Source: Streptomyces chrestomyceticus JCM 4735 (GTDB lineage Bacteria > Actinomycetota > Actinomycetes > Streptomycetales > Streptomycetaceae). From it: a stretch of DNA of 64,000 nucleotides. How positions within the stretch are numbered: the stretch's first letter is position 1; every line of letters begins with the position of its first letter. Made by a program: the position numbers and the translations under genes. The notes under the pieces were generated by a model. It worked only from the letters and a program-made list of their open reading frames with translations. It made no database searches and was not told the origin of the DNA. Positions 42,393 to 54,357 of the stretch are shown in pieces. The stretch spans positions 4,898,001 through 4,962,000 of the forward strand of contig NZ_BHZC01000001.1 in assembly GCF_003865135.1 (NCBI RefSeq), written 5' to 3'.

Positions 42393-43403
42393 TCACGGCG
42401 CGTGCAGCGTCTGTGAGGGCGACTCCCCGAACCGCTCCCGGTAACTGCGCGCGAACCGCCCGAGATGCACGAACCCCCACCGGTACGCCACCTCGCCCAC
42501 ACTCACCTCCCCCGGCCCCGCCCGCCGCAGCTCGTCCCGTACGCGGCTCAGCCGTACGTCCCGCAGATAGGCCATCGGCGACATGCCGACGTGCCGGCGG
42601 AACCCCTCCTGGAGCCACCGCACGCTGACCCGCGCGACGGCGGCCAGCTCGGTGGTGTCGAAGGGGTGCTCGGGCCGCCCCTGGATGGCGTCCACCGCGC
42701 GCTTCACGGGCGCCGGGCGGTAGGACGGCGCCGCCGGGGCCGACGGCTGGACCAGCTCCTCGCGGTACGGGTGGTCGGCGGCCAGCAACAGCCCGCTCAG
42801 CAGGGCTTCTTGCAGCGGCGCCGCGACCAGCGGCTGGTGCATCAGCTCGCCCGCGTCCTGAATGTCCCGTACGGCGGTACGGACCAGCCGTGCCCAGCCG
42901 CGCCCCGGGCCTCTGGACACGTCGAGGACGGGGGCGAAGCGCAGCGGGGTACGGACGGGCCGGCCCAGCAGGTGCTCCAGATGCTGTTCGAGGTCCGCCG
43001 TACGGATCTTCACCGCCAGCAGCCGGCAGCCGCCGCTCCACCGGTCGATGGTGGTGACGCCGTCCGGCCGGAACACGCCGGCCCGGTCCGGTGTGGTGGT
43101 CTGCGGCTCCCGCGTCCCCTGCCGCCACTGGATGGAACCGCTCAGCGGTACGTCCACGTGGTACGCGCCCAACTCCCCGAACCGCAGGCGCAGCTCGGCG
43201 GCGAACCCCACCTCGCCGACGGTGACCGCCCCGAGCCGCACGACGTCGAAGCGCGCGCCCAGGTCGACGTCCCGGGACAACTGGTCGATGCGGCTGGCGT
43301 AGAAGGTCTCGCCGATCGCCCACCGCGCCTCGTCCAGGTCCGCCGTCCGCAGGGACAGCACCGAAGGCACCGGCGGGGCGGCGGCCCCCGGCTCCGCAGA
43401 CAT
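42393..43403 (-). CDS. AraC-family transcriptional regulator
   Basis: 336 residues from the ATG at 43401-43403. The N-terminal about 190 residues form a cupin-like AraC_binding_2 domain (FYASRIDQLSRDVDLGARFD, LSGSIQWRQGTREP). The C-terminal HTH pair covers about 235-335: FDTTELAAVARVSVRWLQEG, then FRRHVGMSPMAYLRDVRLSR and VAYRWGFVHLGRFARSYRER. The form is close to regulators of catabolic or stress genes. The ligand is unknown. No adjacent catabolic gene is present; downstream is the FG-GAP gene on the same strand. Confidence 0.92.
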   Translation of the reverse strand: MSAEPGAAAPPVPSVLSLRTADLDEARWAIGETFYASRIDQLSRDVDLGARFDVVRLGAVTVGEVGFAAELRLRFGELGAYHVDVPLSGSIQWRQGTREPQTTTPDRAGVFRPDGVTTIDRWSGGCRLLAVKIRTADLEQHLEHLLGRPVRTPLRFAPVLDVSRGPGRGWARLVRTAVRDIQDAGELMHQPLVAAPLQEALLSGLLLAADHPYREELVQPSAPAAPSYRPAPVKRAVDAIQGRPEHPFDTTELAAVARVSVRWLQEGFRRHVGMSPMAYLRDVRLSRVRDELRRAGPGEVSVGEVAYRWGFVHLGRFARSYRERFGESPSQTLHAP

Positions 43404-43545
43404 GTTCAGTACGACCCTTCCCCCGGGCAGACAGAACCGTCCGTCCGGCTCCGGCTGCCTCACCTGCGCACGGGGGAAAGGATAGGTGCACCTTCAGGTA
43501 CCGGGGCGGAATATCCGTATACGGGGTCCTCCGGGGAGCGGCGGG

Positions 43546-44963
43546 TCAGTCGTCGGTGAAGAAGACGGCGAAGGCGGTGGTGGAGAAGGTGACTTGGGGC
43601 GTGGCGCTGGGGCCGGTGGGAGTGCCGGGGTGGATGGTGACGCGGTCCTGGGCGGGGGCGTTCTGGGCCGGGGTGCGGCGGGTGAGGAGGACGAGGTCGG
43701 CGTGGCCGTCACCGTCGTAGTCGGTGAGGGCCAGGACGGTGGTGCGCGGGGGGCCGGTACCCGGAAGCGCCGGCGGGCGGAGCGGGCGGGCCTCCCGGCC
43801 CGACAGGCCGGAGGCGGAGCCCGGCAGGAAGGTCGGCGCGGACGGTGCGGTCTCGGTGGAAGCGGCGTCCCCCGACGCCGGGTCCGTGCCGCTGGCCATC
43901 CCGTCCGTGCCGCTGACGACCAGATCGGTGTAACCGTCCGCCGTGACGTCGGCGGCGTGCAGGGCCCGGCCGCGTACCGGAAGGGGTGGTGCGTCGCCGG
44001 TCAGGCCGTAACGGGGGAGCAGTCGGGAACCGGTGGCGACCACCGCGTCCGTGCCGGTGCCGCGCCGGAAGCGGCCGAAGGCGAGTGCGTGGCCGGAGGG
44101 GAAGGCGGCGCCCGCGCGGGCCGGGCCCCGGGGGCCGCCGAGGGCCAGCCGGCTGGTGGCGGCGCTGCCCGGGTCGGCGGCCCGGACGAGGAGATCGTCG
44201 GCGCCGTCGCGGTCGGCGTCGAGCGGTCCGGGGAGAGCCGCGAGCGCCGTACCGGGTACGTCGAGGGGAGCGGCGGCTCGCGGAGCGCCCCGGCGGGTGA
44301 ACGGTCCCCGCAGGTAACTGATCCTCGCCCCGGAGGCGGTCACCGCGAGGTCCGTCGCGCCGTCGCCGTCGAAGTCGCCGCACACCGGCTGGTCGGGCCA
44401 CTCGTTGCCGTCCCGCGCCCGCTCGGGGATGCGCAGCGGTACGGCGCGGCCGGCTGCCGGCCCTCGGGGCGAGCCGAACAGGATCTGGACGGGCACGGGC
44501 GGCCGGCCGACACCGTCGTACGGCGGGTCGGTGGTGACGACGAGGTCCGTGAAGCCGTCCCGGTCGAGGTCGCACGCGGCACTCGCCTCGAAGGCGGCGG
44601 GGACGACGCCCTTGGTGGGGGCGGCGTTACGGGACGCTGTGAGCAGTTGCCGGGTGCCGGGCACCAGGCCGCGAGCCGACCCGTAGACGATGCCGATACC
44701 GGGGTCGTCGTCGTGCGCGGCCCGGCCGCCGCGGTGGAGCAGGTCGTTCACGACCAGGTCGGGGTGGCCGTCCCCGTTGAAGTCGTACGGGACCTTGCTG
44801 CCGGTGCCGTGGGGGACGGGGCGCTGGGCGGGGCCGACGGGGTGTTCGGCGTGGGCCGCGGGGCGGTCGGGGCCGTCGGGCGAGGCGGGCCCGAGGGGCC
44901 GCAGCCGGTGAGCAGGGCCGCGGTGAGGACGAGGGCGCTCCGCACCTGTCTTCGGCCGCTCAC
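43546..44963 (-). pseudogene. FG-GAP/VCBS-repeat lipoprotein, single frameshift
   Basis: The downstream frame gives about 425 residues of FG-GAP repeats: KVPYDFNGDGHPDLVV, DLDRDGFTDLVV, DFDGDGATDLAV, DADRDGADDLLV, DVTADGYTDLVV and DYDGDGHADLVL, each with a Ca2+-binding DxDxDGxxD loop, forming a beta propeller. Its own N-terminus has no export signal. In the other frame, from a GTG at 44961-44963 (or ATG 45038), there is MSGRRQVRSALVLTAALLTGC, given here as positions 44963-44901: a clear lipobox with Pro-rich tail. The frames are offset by one base near the G5 run 44811-44815. Function probably adhesion or extracellular binding. Confidence 0.8.
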
Positions 44964-45163
44964 GGGCGTGCGTCGCCCCCGTCTTCGTCCCCGGCCCCGT
45001 TTTCGTCCGCGCCCGCGTCCTCGCTCTCGTCCGGACATGCGTCCACCGTGTCCCGTCCAGCCTCAAGGGGCCCAGTAGAACCGTCTGGCACCGTCGGTCG
45101 CTGGTGATGGTGCAGGGCCGCCTCCGGCGGCGCAATGGCGGGGACGGAATGCGACAGTACGAA

Positions 45164-45973
45164 TCAGGCCGACTTCGCCGTGCCCCGCGCCACCCGTTCG
45201 TACAGCTCCCGCGCCCCCTTGTCGAAGAGCACGGCCGTCGACTCGGCGTCGGTGTCGCCGCCGCTCAGTACGCCGATCAGGTGTCCGGGGCGGCGGGCGT
45301 CGTGGTGGTCGGCCAGCCAGGGGCCGCCGCTGGTGCCGTCGTAGAAGCCGCCGCACCGCATCTGGAGCATGTACGGTTCGTCGTCGTCGCGCCGGGTGTC
45401 CGTGGTGCAGGTGATCGGGCGGTTGCCCGGGTTGTAGGACTCGTTGGGGTAGCCGACGACGGTGACGTGGCGGCGGGGGCCCGAGGACCAGTCGGGGGTC
45501 GCGGCGCCGACGACCTCCTGCACGGAGCGGCCCTGGGCGTCCGGCTCGACGGTCAGGAAGGCGTAGTCGCCGCGATCGTCGTCCTCCTCGGTCCACGCCT
45601 TGGGCACGTGCACACCGCTGACCTTCCACTTGCCGTACGGGAACGTGCCCTCGCCGGCCCCGGAGAAGCGTGGCGCGAACTCTATGTCGCCGGTGATCGG
45701 GCCGGGCTCATACCCCTCGGAGGCGTCCTCGCCCTGGAAGTGCACGCAGTGCGCCGCGGTGGCGAGCATGTTGCCCTTCGGGCTGTCGATGACGCTCGCC
45801 GTGCAGTAGTGCTCGCCGTCCGCGATCAGGACCCCGGTGAAGGGCAGTCCCTCGAAAGGCCGCGCGGACGGCTGCGAGGGATCCGCCGCCTGCGACGCGC
45901 CGCCGCACCCGGTCAGCGTGACGAGTGCGGTGAGCGCGGCGGCTGTGACCAGAGCGGCGGAAGCGGGTCTCAT
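45164..45973 (-). CDS. Trypsin-like serine protease lipoprotein
   Basis: 269 residues from the ATG at 45971-45973. Lipoprotein signal: RPASAALVTAAALTALVTLTGC. The catalytic triad reads as His in LATAAHCVHF (about residue 75), Asp in DRGDYAFLTV and Ser in DGTSGGPWLA. Conserved Cys residues surround the His loop. The specificity pocket is not predictable. It acts outside the membrane, tethered by a lipid. It is followed on the minus strand by the FG-GAP lipoprotein gene, so both exported proteins may share context. Confidence 0.9.
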   Translation of the reverse strand: MRPASAALVTAAALTALVTLTGCGGASQAADPSQPSARPFEGLPFTGVLIADGEHYCTASVIDSPKGNMLATAAHCVHFQGEDASEGYEPGPITGDIEFAPRFSGAGEGTFPYGKWKVSGVHVPKAWTEEDDDRGDYAFLTVEPDAQGRSVQEVVGAATPDWSSGPRRHVTVVGYPNESYNPGNRPITCTTDTRRDDDEPYMLQMRCGGFYDGTSGGPWLADHHDARRPGHLIGVLSGGDTDAESTAVLFDKGARELYERVARGTAKSA

Positions 45974-46886
45974 GTACGGGACGGTACGTCGTGATGGGGG
46001 TGCGCGTCGTGCGCGATGGGTTCGGTGGTCGGGGCTCGGGGTCCCTCCGGGGTCACTCTCCCCCAGCCTTCGGCCGGGGGTGCCCCCACGGCACCGTGGA
46101 CCGCAACGTACCTTCATTCGGCGACGCAGAGGCCCGGCTGCCTGCGGGGAGACCCCTGCGGGGAGACCCCTGCGGGGGACCCCGAGCCCTGGCCGTCGGG
46201 CGGCTTTCGGTGCGATCGGGCTGGGGCTTTCACAAGCCCAAGCGGAAGCCGGCCTGGTGGGGGGTGCGCGTTGTGCGCGATGGGTTCGGTGGGTGGGGGG
46301 CTCGGGGTCCCTCCGGGGTCACTCCTCGGCACCGTGGACCGCAACGTGCCTTGATTCGGTGACGCAGAGGCCCGGCTGCCTGCGGGGAGACCCCTGCGGG
46401 ACCCCGAGCCCTGGCCGTCTGGCGGCTTTCGGTGCGATCGGGCTGGGGCTTTCACAAGCCGAAATGCCCTGGCGCGCAGCGCCCCGGTGGCGCGGCGGAG
46501 CCGCGTCGGCGTCGGCCGGCCCGACGCGCGCGTTCCATCGCCAGGGAGTGGCCTGCCGTGCCGCCCCCACCCGGTGAGCCTCACCCTCAGGGAAGGCGCC
46601 CCCCTGCGTCATCGTTCCTTTCTCTCCCCCACCGACCTCGGCTCGCCGAACCGGCCCGAGGGGGCGTGTAGGGGGCCATCCCCGCAGGCAGCCGGGTGTC
46701 TGCGTCACCGAAGAAAAGTCACGTTGAGGTGCACGGTGCCGAGGAGTTGGCCCCCTGCGCGCCCCCGCCCCCACAACGCAAGCAATGCGAACCGTGCGTC
46801 AGCACACCCCTCGCGCGAAGCGCGAAACCACCACGGCCGGCCCCGCCGAAGCAGAACCGGCCGCAGGCCGAGCGAAAAACCGGTCG
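45974..46886. repeat. 0.9-kb non-coding repeat region
   Basis: No gene fits. A block of about 200-240 bases is present twice in direct order (45996-46238 and 46259-46460), nearly identical over the core (CACCGTGGACCGCAACGT, CGCAGAGGCCCGGCTGCCTG, CTTTCGGTGCGATCGGGCTG). A third, inverted and diverged copy of the middle lies at 46680-46750. Copy 1 has an insert (46057-46089) with CCCCCAGCCTTCGGCCGGGG, a sequence very frequent in Streptomyces intergenic regions, and an extra copy of GGGGAGACCCCT. The region separates the protease from the iron-sulfur protein. Confidence 0.75.
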
Positions 46887-49154
46887 CTACTTCACCGGCT
46901 CCGGCTCAGGCTCAGACGCAGCCGACGCCTCGCCCGCCGGATCGACCGGAGTCTTGACGGAGTCCAGCAGCAACTGGGCCACGTCGACGACCTGCACGGA
47001 CTCCTTCGCCTTGCCGTCGTTCTTCTTGCCGTTGACGGAGTCGGTCAGCATGACCAGGCAGAACGGGCAGGCGGTGGAGACGATGTCCGGGTTGAGGGAC
47101 AGCGCCTCGTCGACGCGCTCGTTGTTGATGCGCTTGCCGATCCGCTCCTCCATCCACATGCGCGCGCCACCCGCGCCACAGCAGAAGCCGCGCTCCTTGT
47201 GGCGGTGCATCTCCTCGTTCCGCAGGCCCGGCACCTTGGCGATGATCTCGCGCGGCGGTGTGTAGACCTTGTTGTGGCGGCCCAGGTAGCAGGGGTCGTG
47301 GTACGTGATCAGGCCCTCGACCGGGGTGACGGGGACCAGCTTGCCCTCGTCGATCAGGTGCTGGAGAAGCTGGGTGTGGTGGATGACCTCGTACTCGCCG
47401 CCCAACTGGGGGTACTCGTTCGCGATCGTGTTGAAGCAGTGCGGGCAGGTCGCGACGATCTTCTTCGCGGCCTTCGGCTTCTTCGTCGCCGGGTCCTCGT
47501 CGTCCTCGCCGAAGGCCGCGTTGAGCGAGGCGACGTTCTCCGCGCCCAACTGCTGGAACAGGAACTCGTTGCCCAGACGGCGCGGCGAGTCACCGGTGCA
47601 CTTCTCGTCGCCGCCCATGATCGCGAACTTCACGCCCGCGATGTGCAGCAGCTCGGCGAACGCCTTGGTGGTCTTCTTGGCGCGGTCCTCCAGGGCGCCC
47701 GCACAGCCGACCCAGTACAGGTACTCGACCTCGGTGAGGTCCTCGACGTCCTTGCCGACGACCGGGACCTCGAAGTCGACCTCCTTGGTCCAGGCCAGGC
47801 GCTGCTTCTTGGCCAGGCCCCAGGGGTTGCCCTTCTTCTCCAGGTTCTTCAGCATCGTGCCGGCCTCGCTGGGGAAGCTCGACTCGATCATGACCTGGTA
47901 GCGGCGCATGTCGACGATGTGGTCGATGTGCTCGATGTCGACCGGGCACTGCTCGACGCAGGCGCCGCAGGTGGTGCAGGACCACAGGACGTCGGGGTCG
48001 ATGACGCCGTTCTCTTCGAGGGTGCCGATCAGCGGGCGCTCGGCCTCGGCGAGCGCCGCCGCCGGGACGTCCTTGAGCTGGGCGGCGGTCGCCTTCTCGG
48101 CGCCCTCCTCGTCCTTGCCGCCACCGGCGAGCAGGTACGGAGCCTTGGCGTGCGCATGATCCCGCAGCGCCATGATCAGCAGCTTCGGCGACAGCGGCTT
48201 GCCGGTGTTCCAGGCGGGGCACTGCGACTGGCAGCGGCCGCACTCGGTGCAGGTGGAGAAGTCGAGCAGGCCCTTCCAGGAGAAGTGCTCGACCTGGGAG
48301 ACGCCGAACTGGTCGTCCTCGCCCGGGTCCTCGAAGTCGATCGGCTTGCCCGCGCTGGTCATGGGCTGGAGCGCGCCGAGCGCGACGTCGCCGTCGGCCT
48401 CGCGCTTGAACCAGATGTTCGGGAAGGCGAGGAAGCGGTGCCAGGCCACACCCATGTCGGTCTTCAGCGCGACCGTGATCATCCAGATGAAGGACGTCGC
48501 GATCTTCAGGCCGGCGAAGAAGTAGGTGAGGTTCTGGAGCGTCGCGACGTCCATGCCCTCCAGCCAGGAGACCACGGGGTACGAGATGAAGAACGACGCC
48601 TCGTAGCCGTCCACGTGGTGCTGGGCGCCCTCCAGCGCGTGCAGCATGAAGATGCAGACGCCGACGATGAGGATGACGGCCTCGACGAAGTACGCCTGAC
48701 CGAAATTGGACCCCGCGAAGCGGGACTTGCGGCCCGGCTTGCCCGGCTTGCTCAGTTGCCGGATGACGATCAGGGCCAGGATGCCGAGCACCGTCATGGT
48801 GCCGATGAACTCGACGAAGACGTTGTACGGCGCCCACTCGCCGACGACGGGCAGCAGCCAGTCGGCCTTGAAGAGCTGGCCGATCGCGTTGACGATCGTC
48901 AGCAGCAGCGAGAAGAAGCCCACCGCCACGAACCAGTGCGCCGCGCCCACGACGCCCCAGCGGTTCATCCGGGTGTGGCCGAGGAACTCCTTGACCACCG
49001 TGACCGTGCGTTGCGTCGGGGCATCGGTCCGGGTGCCTGCGGGTACGGGCTGGCCGAGCCGCATCTGGCGGACGATCTGCAGGATGGCACGGCCGAACAG
49101 TGCGACGCCGACCGCGATTAGGACCAGCGACACGATGATCGCGGCGAGTTGCAT
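46887..49154 (-). CDS. Membrane iron-sulfur oxidoreductase (heterodisulfide reductase-like)
   Basis: 755 residues from the ATG at 49152-49154 with GAGGAG. Residues 1-240 carry about six hydrophobic segments (LAAIIVSLVLIAVGVALFG, WFVAVGFFSLLLTIV, FIGTMTVLGILALIVI, AVILIVGVCIFMLHAL) like a nitrate reductase gamma/HdrE cytochrome b domain. Two 4Fe-4S motifs follow (CTECGRCQSQCP, about 303; CTTCGACVEQCP, about 400). Two CCG domains complete it (WVGCAGALEDR with CPHCFNTIANEYP; DPCYLGRHNKVY with CCGAGGARMW). It probably passes electrons between the membrane quinone pool and a cytoplasmic partner; the partner is unknown. It is divergent from dnaK. Confidence 0.92.
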   Translation of the reverse strand: MQLAAIIVSLVLIAVGVALFGRAILQIVRQMRLGQPVPAGTRTDAPTQRTVTVVKEFLGHTRMNRWGVVGAAHWFVAVGFFSLLLTIVNAIGQLFKADWLLPVVGEWAPYNVFVEFIGTMTVLGILALIVIRQLSKPGKPGRKSRFAGSNFGQAYFVEAVILIVGVCIFMLHALEGAQHHVDGYEASFFISYPVVSWLEGMDVATLQNLTYFFAGLKIATSFIWMITVALKTDMGVAWHRFLAFPNIWFKREADGDVALGALQPMTSAGKPIDFEDPGEDDQFGVSQVEHFSWKGLLDFSTCTECGRCQSQCPAWNTGKPLSPKLLIMALRDHAHAKAPYLLAGGGKDEEGAEKATAAQLKDVPAAALAEAERPLIGTLEENGVIDPDVLWSCTTCGACVEQCPVDIEHIDHIVDMRRYQVMIESSFPSEAGTMLKNLEKKGNPWGLAKKQRLAWTKEVDFEVPVVGKDVEDLTEVEYLYWVGCAGALEDRAKKTTKAFAELLHIAGVKFAIMGGDEKCTGDSPRRLGNEFLFQQLGAENVASLNAAFGEDDEDPATKKPKAAKKIVATCPHCFNTIANEYPQLGGEYEVIHHTQLLQHLIDEGKLVPVTPVEGLITYHDPCYLGRHNKVYTPPREIIAKVPGLRNEEMHRHKERGFCCGAGGARMWMEERIGKRINNERVDEALSLNPDIVSTACPFCLVMLTDSVNGKKNDGKAKESVQVVDVAQLLLDSVKTPVDPAGEASAASEPEPEPVK

Positions 49155-49413
49155 GGGTGGCTCCTCGGGCCTGCGAGTGCGGGGGTTACGGGGAATACTT
49201 GAAGGGCTGCGCGTACGTACGAGGGGTACGCGGAGTCCGCAGTACAAGGACTACAGCGATTACTAAGCAGTAACTTTTCGGGTCTGCGCTGAGGTTACCC
49301 AGTATCCCGAGCGCCATGAAGCCGCCCGGCCGGTGATCTGTGTCGCGCAGGCAACCCTTCCTGACCCGGCCGGCGTCCCCTGAAGAGGGAGTGACGATAA
49401 GCCCGACATAAAA

Positions 49414-49434
49414 GTTGAGCGGGCCCGGCTCAGG
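49414..49434. promoter_or_regulatory. Second HAIR-like HspR site before dnaK
   Basis: GTTGAGC-N7-GCTCAGG matches the HAIR arms CTTGAGT/ACTCAAG at five of seven positions each. HspR promoters usually carry more than one such site. Confidence 0.6.
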
Positions 49435-49438
49435 TCAA

Positions 49439-52028
<2,590 letters not shown>

Positions 52029-52070
52029 CGCGGCGACGGAAGAAGCAGTTCGGGAGGAGGGACGTCGGGG

Positions 52071-53246
52071 ATGAACACCAAGGACTTCGTGGAGAAGGAC
52101 TACTACAAGGTCCTCGGCGTCCCGAAGGACGCCACCGAGGCGGAGATCAAGAAGGCGTACCGCAAGCTGGCCCGGGAGTTCCACCCGGACGCCAACAAGG
52201 GGGACGCCAAGGCCGAGGAGCGCTTCAAGGAGATCTCCGAGGCCAACGACATCCTCGGTGACCCCAAGCGCCGCAAGGAGTACGACGAGGCGCGGGCGCT
52301 GTTCGGCAACGGCGGCTTCCGCGCCGGCCCCGGCGGCGCCGGTGGCGGATCGTTCAACTTCGACCTCGGCGACCTCTTCGGCGGCGGTGCCCAGGGCGGC
52401 ACGGCGGGCGGCGGCTTCGGCGGCGGGCTCGGCGACGTCTTCGGCGGCCTGTTCAACCGCGGCGGCGGCACGCGTACGCAGCCGCGCCGCGGGCAGGACG
52501 TCGAGTCCGAGGTGACGCTCAGCTTCACCGAGGCGGCGGACGGGGCCACGGTCCCGCTGCGGATGTCCAGCCAGGCGCCCTGCAAGACCTGCTCCGGCAC
52601 CGGCGACAAGAACGGCACACCGCGCGTGTGCCCGACCTGCGTCGGCACCGGTCAGGTCAGCCGCGGTGGCGGTGGCGGCTTCTCGCTCACCGACCCGTGT
52701 GTGGACTGCAAGGGCCGCGGCCTGATCGCGGAGAACCCCTGCGACGTCTGCAAGGGCAGCGGCCGGGCGACCAGTTCGCGCACCATGCAGGTGCGGATCC
52801 CGGCGGGTGTCTCCGACGGGCAGCGCATCCGGCTGCGCGGCAAGGGCACCCCGGGCGAGCGCGGCGGGCCGAACGGCGACCTGTACGTCGTCGTGCACGT
52901 CGAGGCCCACCCGGTCTTCGGCCGCAAGGGCGACAACCTGACCGTCACCGTGCCGGTCACCTTCCCGGAGGCGGCGCTGGGCGGCGAGGTGCGGGTGCCG
53001 ACACTCGGCGGCCCGCCGGTGACGCTCAAGCTCCCGGCCGGGACTCCCAACGGACGTACGATGCGCGTGCGCGGCAAGGGAGCGTCGCGCAAGGACGGCA
53101 CCCGCGGCGACCTGCTGGTCACCGTCGAGGTGAGCGTCCCCAAGGACCTCGGCGACGCCGCACGGGAGTCGTTGGAGTCCTACCGTGAGGCGACCGCGGG
53201 CGAGGACCCGCGGGCGGAGCTGTTCCAGGCCGCGAAGGGAGCTTGA
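52071..53246 (+). CDS. dnaJ: Co-chaperone DnaJ
   Basis: 391 residues. The J domain (YYKVLGVPKDATEAEIKKAY, HPD in REFHPDANKG) is at 10-75, a Gly/Phe-rich linker at 80-145, and the zinc-finger region with four CxxCxGxG repeats (CKTCSGTG, CPTCVGTG, CVDCKGRG, CDVCKGSG) at about 165-235, then the C-terminal substrate domain. It stimulates DnaK ATPase and delivers clients. The hspR gene begins within or just after its stop. Confidence 0.97.
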   Translation: MNTKDFVEKDYYKVLGVPKDATEAEIKKAYRKLAREFHPDANKGDAKAEERFKEISEANDILGDPKRRKEYDEARALFGNGGFRAGPGGAGGGSFNFDLGDLFGGGAQGGTAGGGFGGGLGDVFGGLFNRGGGTRTQPRRGQDVESEVTLSFTEAADGATVPLRMSSQAPCKTCSGTGDKNGTPRVCPTCVGTGQVSRGGGGGFSLTDPCVDCKGRGLIAENPCDVCKGSGRATSSRTMQVRIPAGVSDGQRIRLRGKGTPGERGGPNGDLYVVVHVEAHPVFGRKGDNLTVTVPVTFPEAALGGEVRVPTLGGPPVTLKLPAGTPNGRTMRVRGKGASRKDGTRGDLLVTVEVSVPKDLGDAARESLESYREATAGEDPRAELFQAAKGA

Positions 53247-53251
53247 GTCGG

Positions 53252-53704
53252 ATGGATGGCCGGGGCGGGCGTCGGAACCCGTACGAACTGACCGAAGAGT
53301 CGCCGGTGTACGTCATTTCCGTCGCGGCTCAGCTCTCGGGTCTGCACCCGCAGACCCTGCGTCAGTACGACCGCCTGGGGCTGGTCTCGCCCGACCGTAC
53401 GGCGGGGCGCGGCCGGCGCTACTCCTCCCGGGACATCGAACTGCTCCGGGAAGTGCAGCGGTTGTCGCAGGACGAGGGCATCAACCTCGCCGGCATCAAG
53501 CGCATCATCGAGCTGGAGAACCAGGTCACGGCCCTGCGGCAGCGGGTCGCCGAGCTCCAGCACGCGGTCGAGGGCGCGGCCGCCACCATCCAGCAGCGGG
53601 AGGCGGCGGTGCACGCCTCGTACCGTCGCGACCTGGTGCCGTATCAGGACGTGCAGCAGGCCGGCGCGCTGGTCGTGTGGCGTCCGAAGAAGCGGTCCGA
53701 GTAG
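53252..53704 (+). CDS. hspR: Heat-shock repressor HspR (MerR family)
   Basis: 150 residues from the ATG at 53252, with GGGAG ten bases upstream; a TTG at 53243 overlapping the dnaJ stop is less likely because its spacing to that site is too short. The MerR-type HTH is YVISVAAQLSGLHPQTLRQY, RGRRYSSRDIELLREVQRLS. The C-terminal coiled-coil is ELENQVTALRQRVAELQHAV. HspR binds HAIR sites, as found here before dnaK and clpB, with DnaK as co-repressor, and is autoregulated as last gene of the operon. A bidirectional terminator follows. Confidence 0.96.
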   Translation: MDGRGGRRNPYELTEESPVYVISVAAQLSGLHPQTLRQYDRLGLVSPDRTAGRGRRYSSRDIELLREVQRLSQDEGINLAGIKRIIELENQVTALRQRVAELQHAVEGAAATIQQREAAVHASYRRDLVPYQDVQQAGALVVWRPKKRSE

Positions 53705-53729
53705 GCCGCGGGCCGTCGAGGTCGGCGAT

Positions 53730-53764
53730 GCGGGGCCGGGGTGCACAGCGCACCCCGGCCCCGC
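53730..53764. terminator. 15-bp hairpin after hspR
   Basis: Arms 53730-53744 and 53750-53764 are exact complements around ACAGC. It ends both the dnaK operon and the convergent small gene. Confidence 0.88.
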
Positions 53765-53783
53765 CGCCGTTCCGGCAGCCGGT

Positions 53784-54188
53784 TCAGCAGCCGTGGTAAC
53801 CGGCCGTCGGCATGGACAGCCGGCGGTGCACGTGGGACCGCATCGCGGTGGTGTAGACCGGCTCGTCGTAGTCGGCGGTCTCCAGCCGTACGCCGGCGGC
53901 GGCGCACCGCGCGGAGAACTCGTCGGCCGAGGCGATCGCGTTCTCCAGCGTGCGGCGGTTGGGGGCGATGAACACGTCGACCAGTCCGGCCGCCACGTCC
54001 TGCCACAGCGTGGTGTGGTCGGCGCGGAGCCGGTGCACGCTCAGCCGGCAGGTCAGCTCGTAGTCGCGGGCCCGGGCCCACTGCGCGCACATGGCGTGCT
54101 GGCCGTGGTCGTCCACCAGGAAGGGGGCGTCGTCCAGCCCCGACAGCGGCATCAGGCAGGCGATCGCCGTCACTCGGACCGAGTTCAT
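53784..54188 (-). CDS. Uncharacterised protein
   Basis: 134 residues from the ATG at 54186-54188. Composition is that of a soluble alpha/beta protein; features include RVTAIACLMPLSGLDDAPFL near the N-terminus, HAMCAQWARARDYELTCRLS and the C-terminal HVHRRLSMPTAGYHGC. The pattern VDVFIAPNRRTLENAIASAD could be a resolvase-like or PIN-like helix, but no catalytic set is clear. It starts just downstream of the PPOX gene on the same strand (169-base gap). I do not recognise the family. Confidence 0.65.
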   Translation of the reverse strand: MNSVRVTAIACLMPLSGLDDAPFLVDDHGQHAMCAQWARARDYELTCRLSVHRLRADHTTLWQDVAAGLVDVFIAPNRRTLENAIASADEFSARCAAAGVRLETADYDEPVYTTAMRSHVHRRLSMPTAGYHGC

Positions 54189-54357
54189 CGCGCCCCCGGG
54201 GACGTGGCGAGTGTGGGGGCGACGATACCGCCGTGGGCCGGGTGCGGTGCGGGGGCGGTGCCGGGCGGCGGGGCAGGTCCGCACGCATGGCGGACGTCCG
54301 GCCGTCGCCCGGTGGTCCCTGGCGGCCGTACGCCCGGCGGTCCCTCGCGCCGGCTTG

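Noticed and set aside
44748..45038. Separate small lipoprotein gene
   Set aside because: It is the signal-peptide part of the frameshifted FG-GAP lipoprotein.
45991..46362. Open frames in the repeat region
   Set aside because: They follow the repeat units, have no ribosome site, and change frame between copies.
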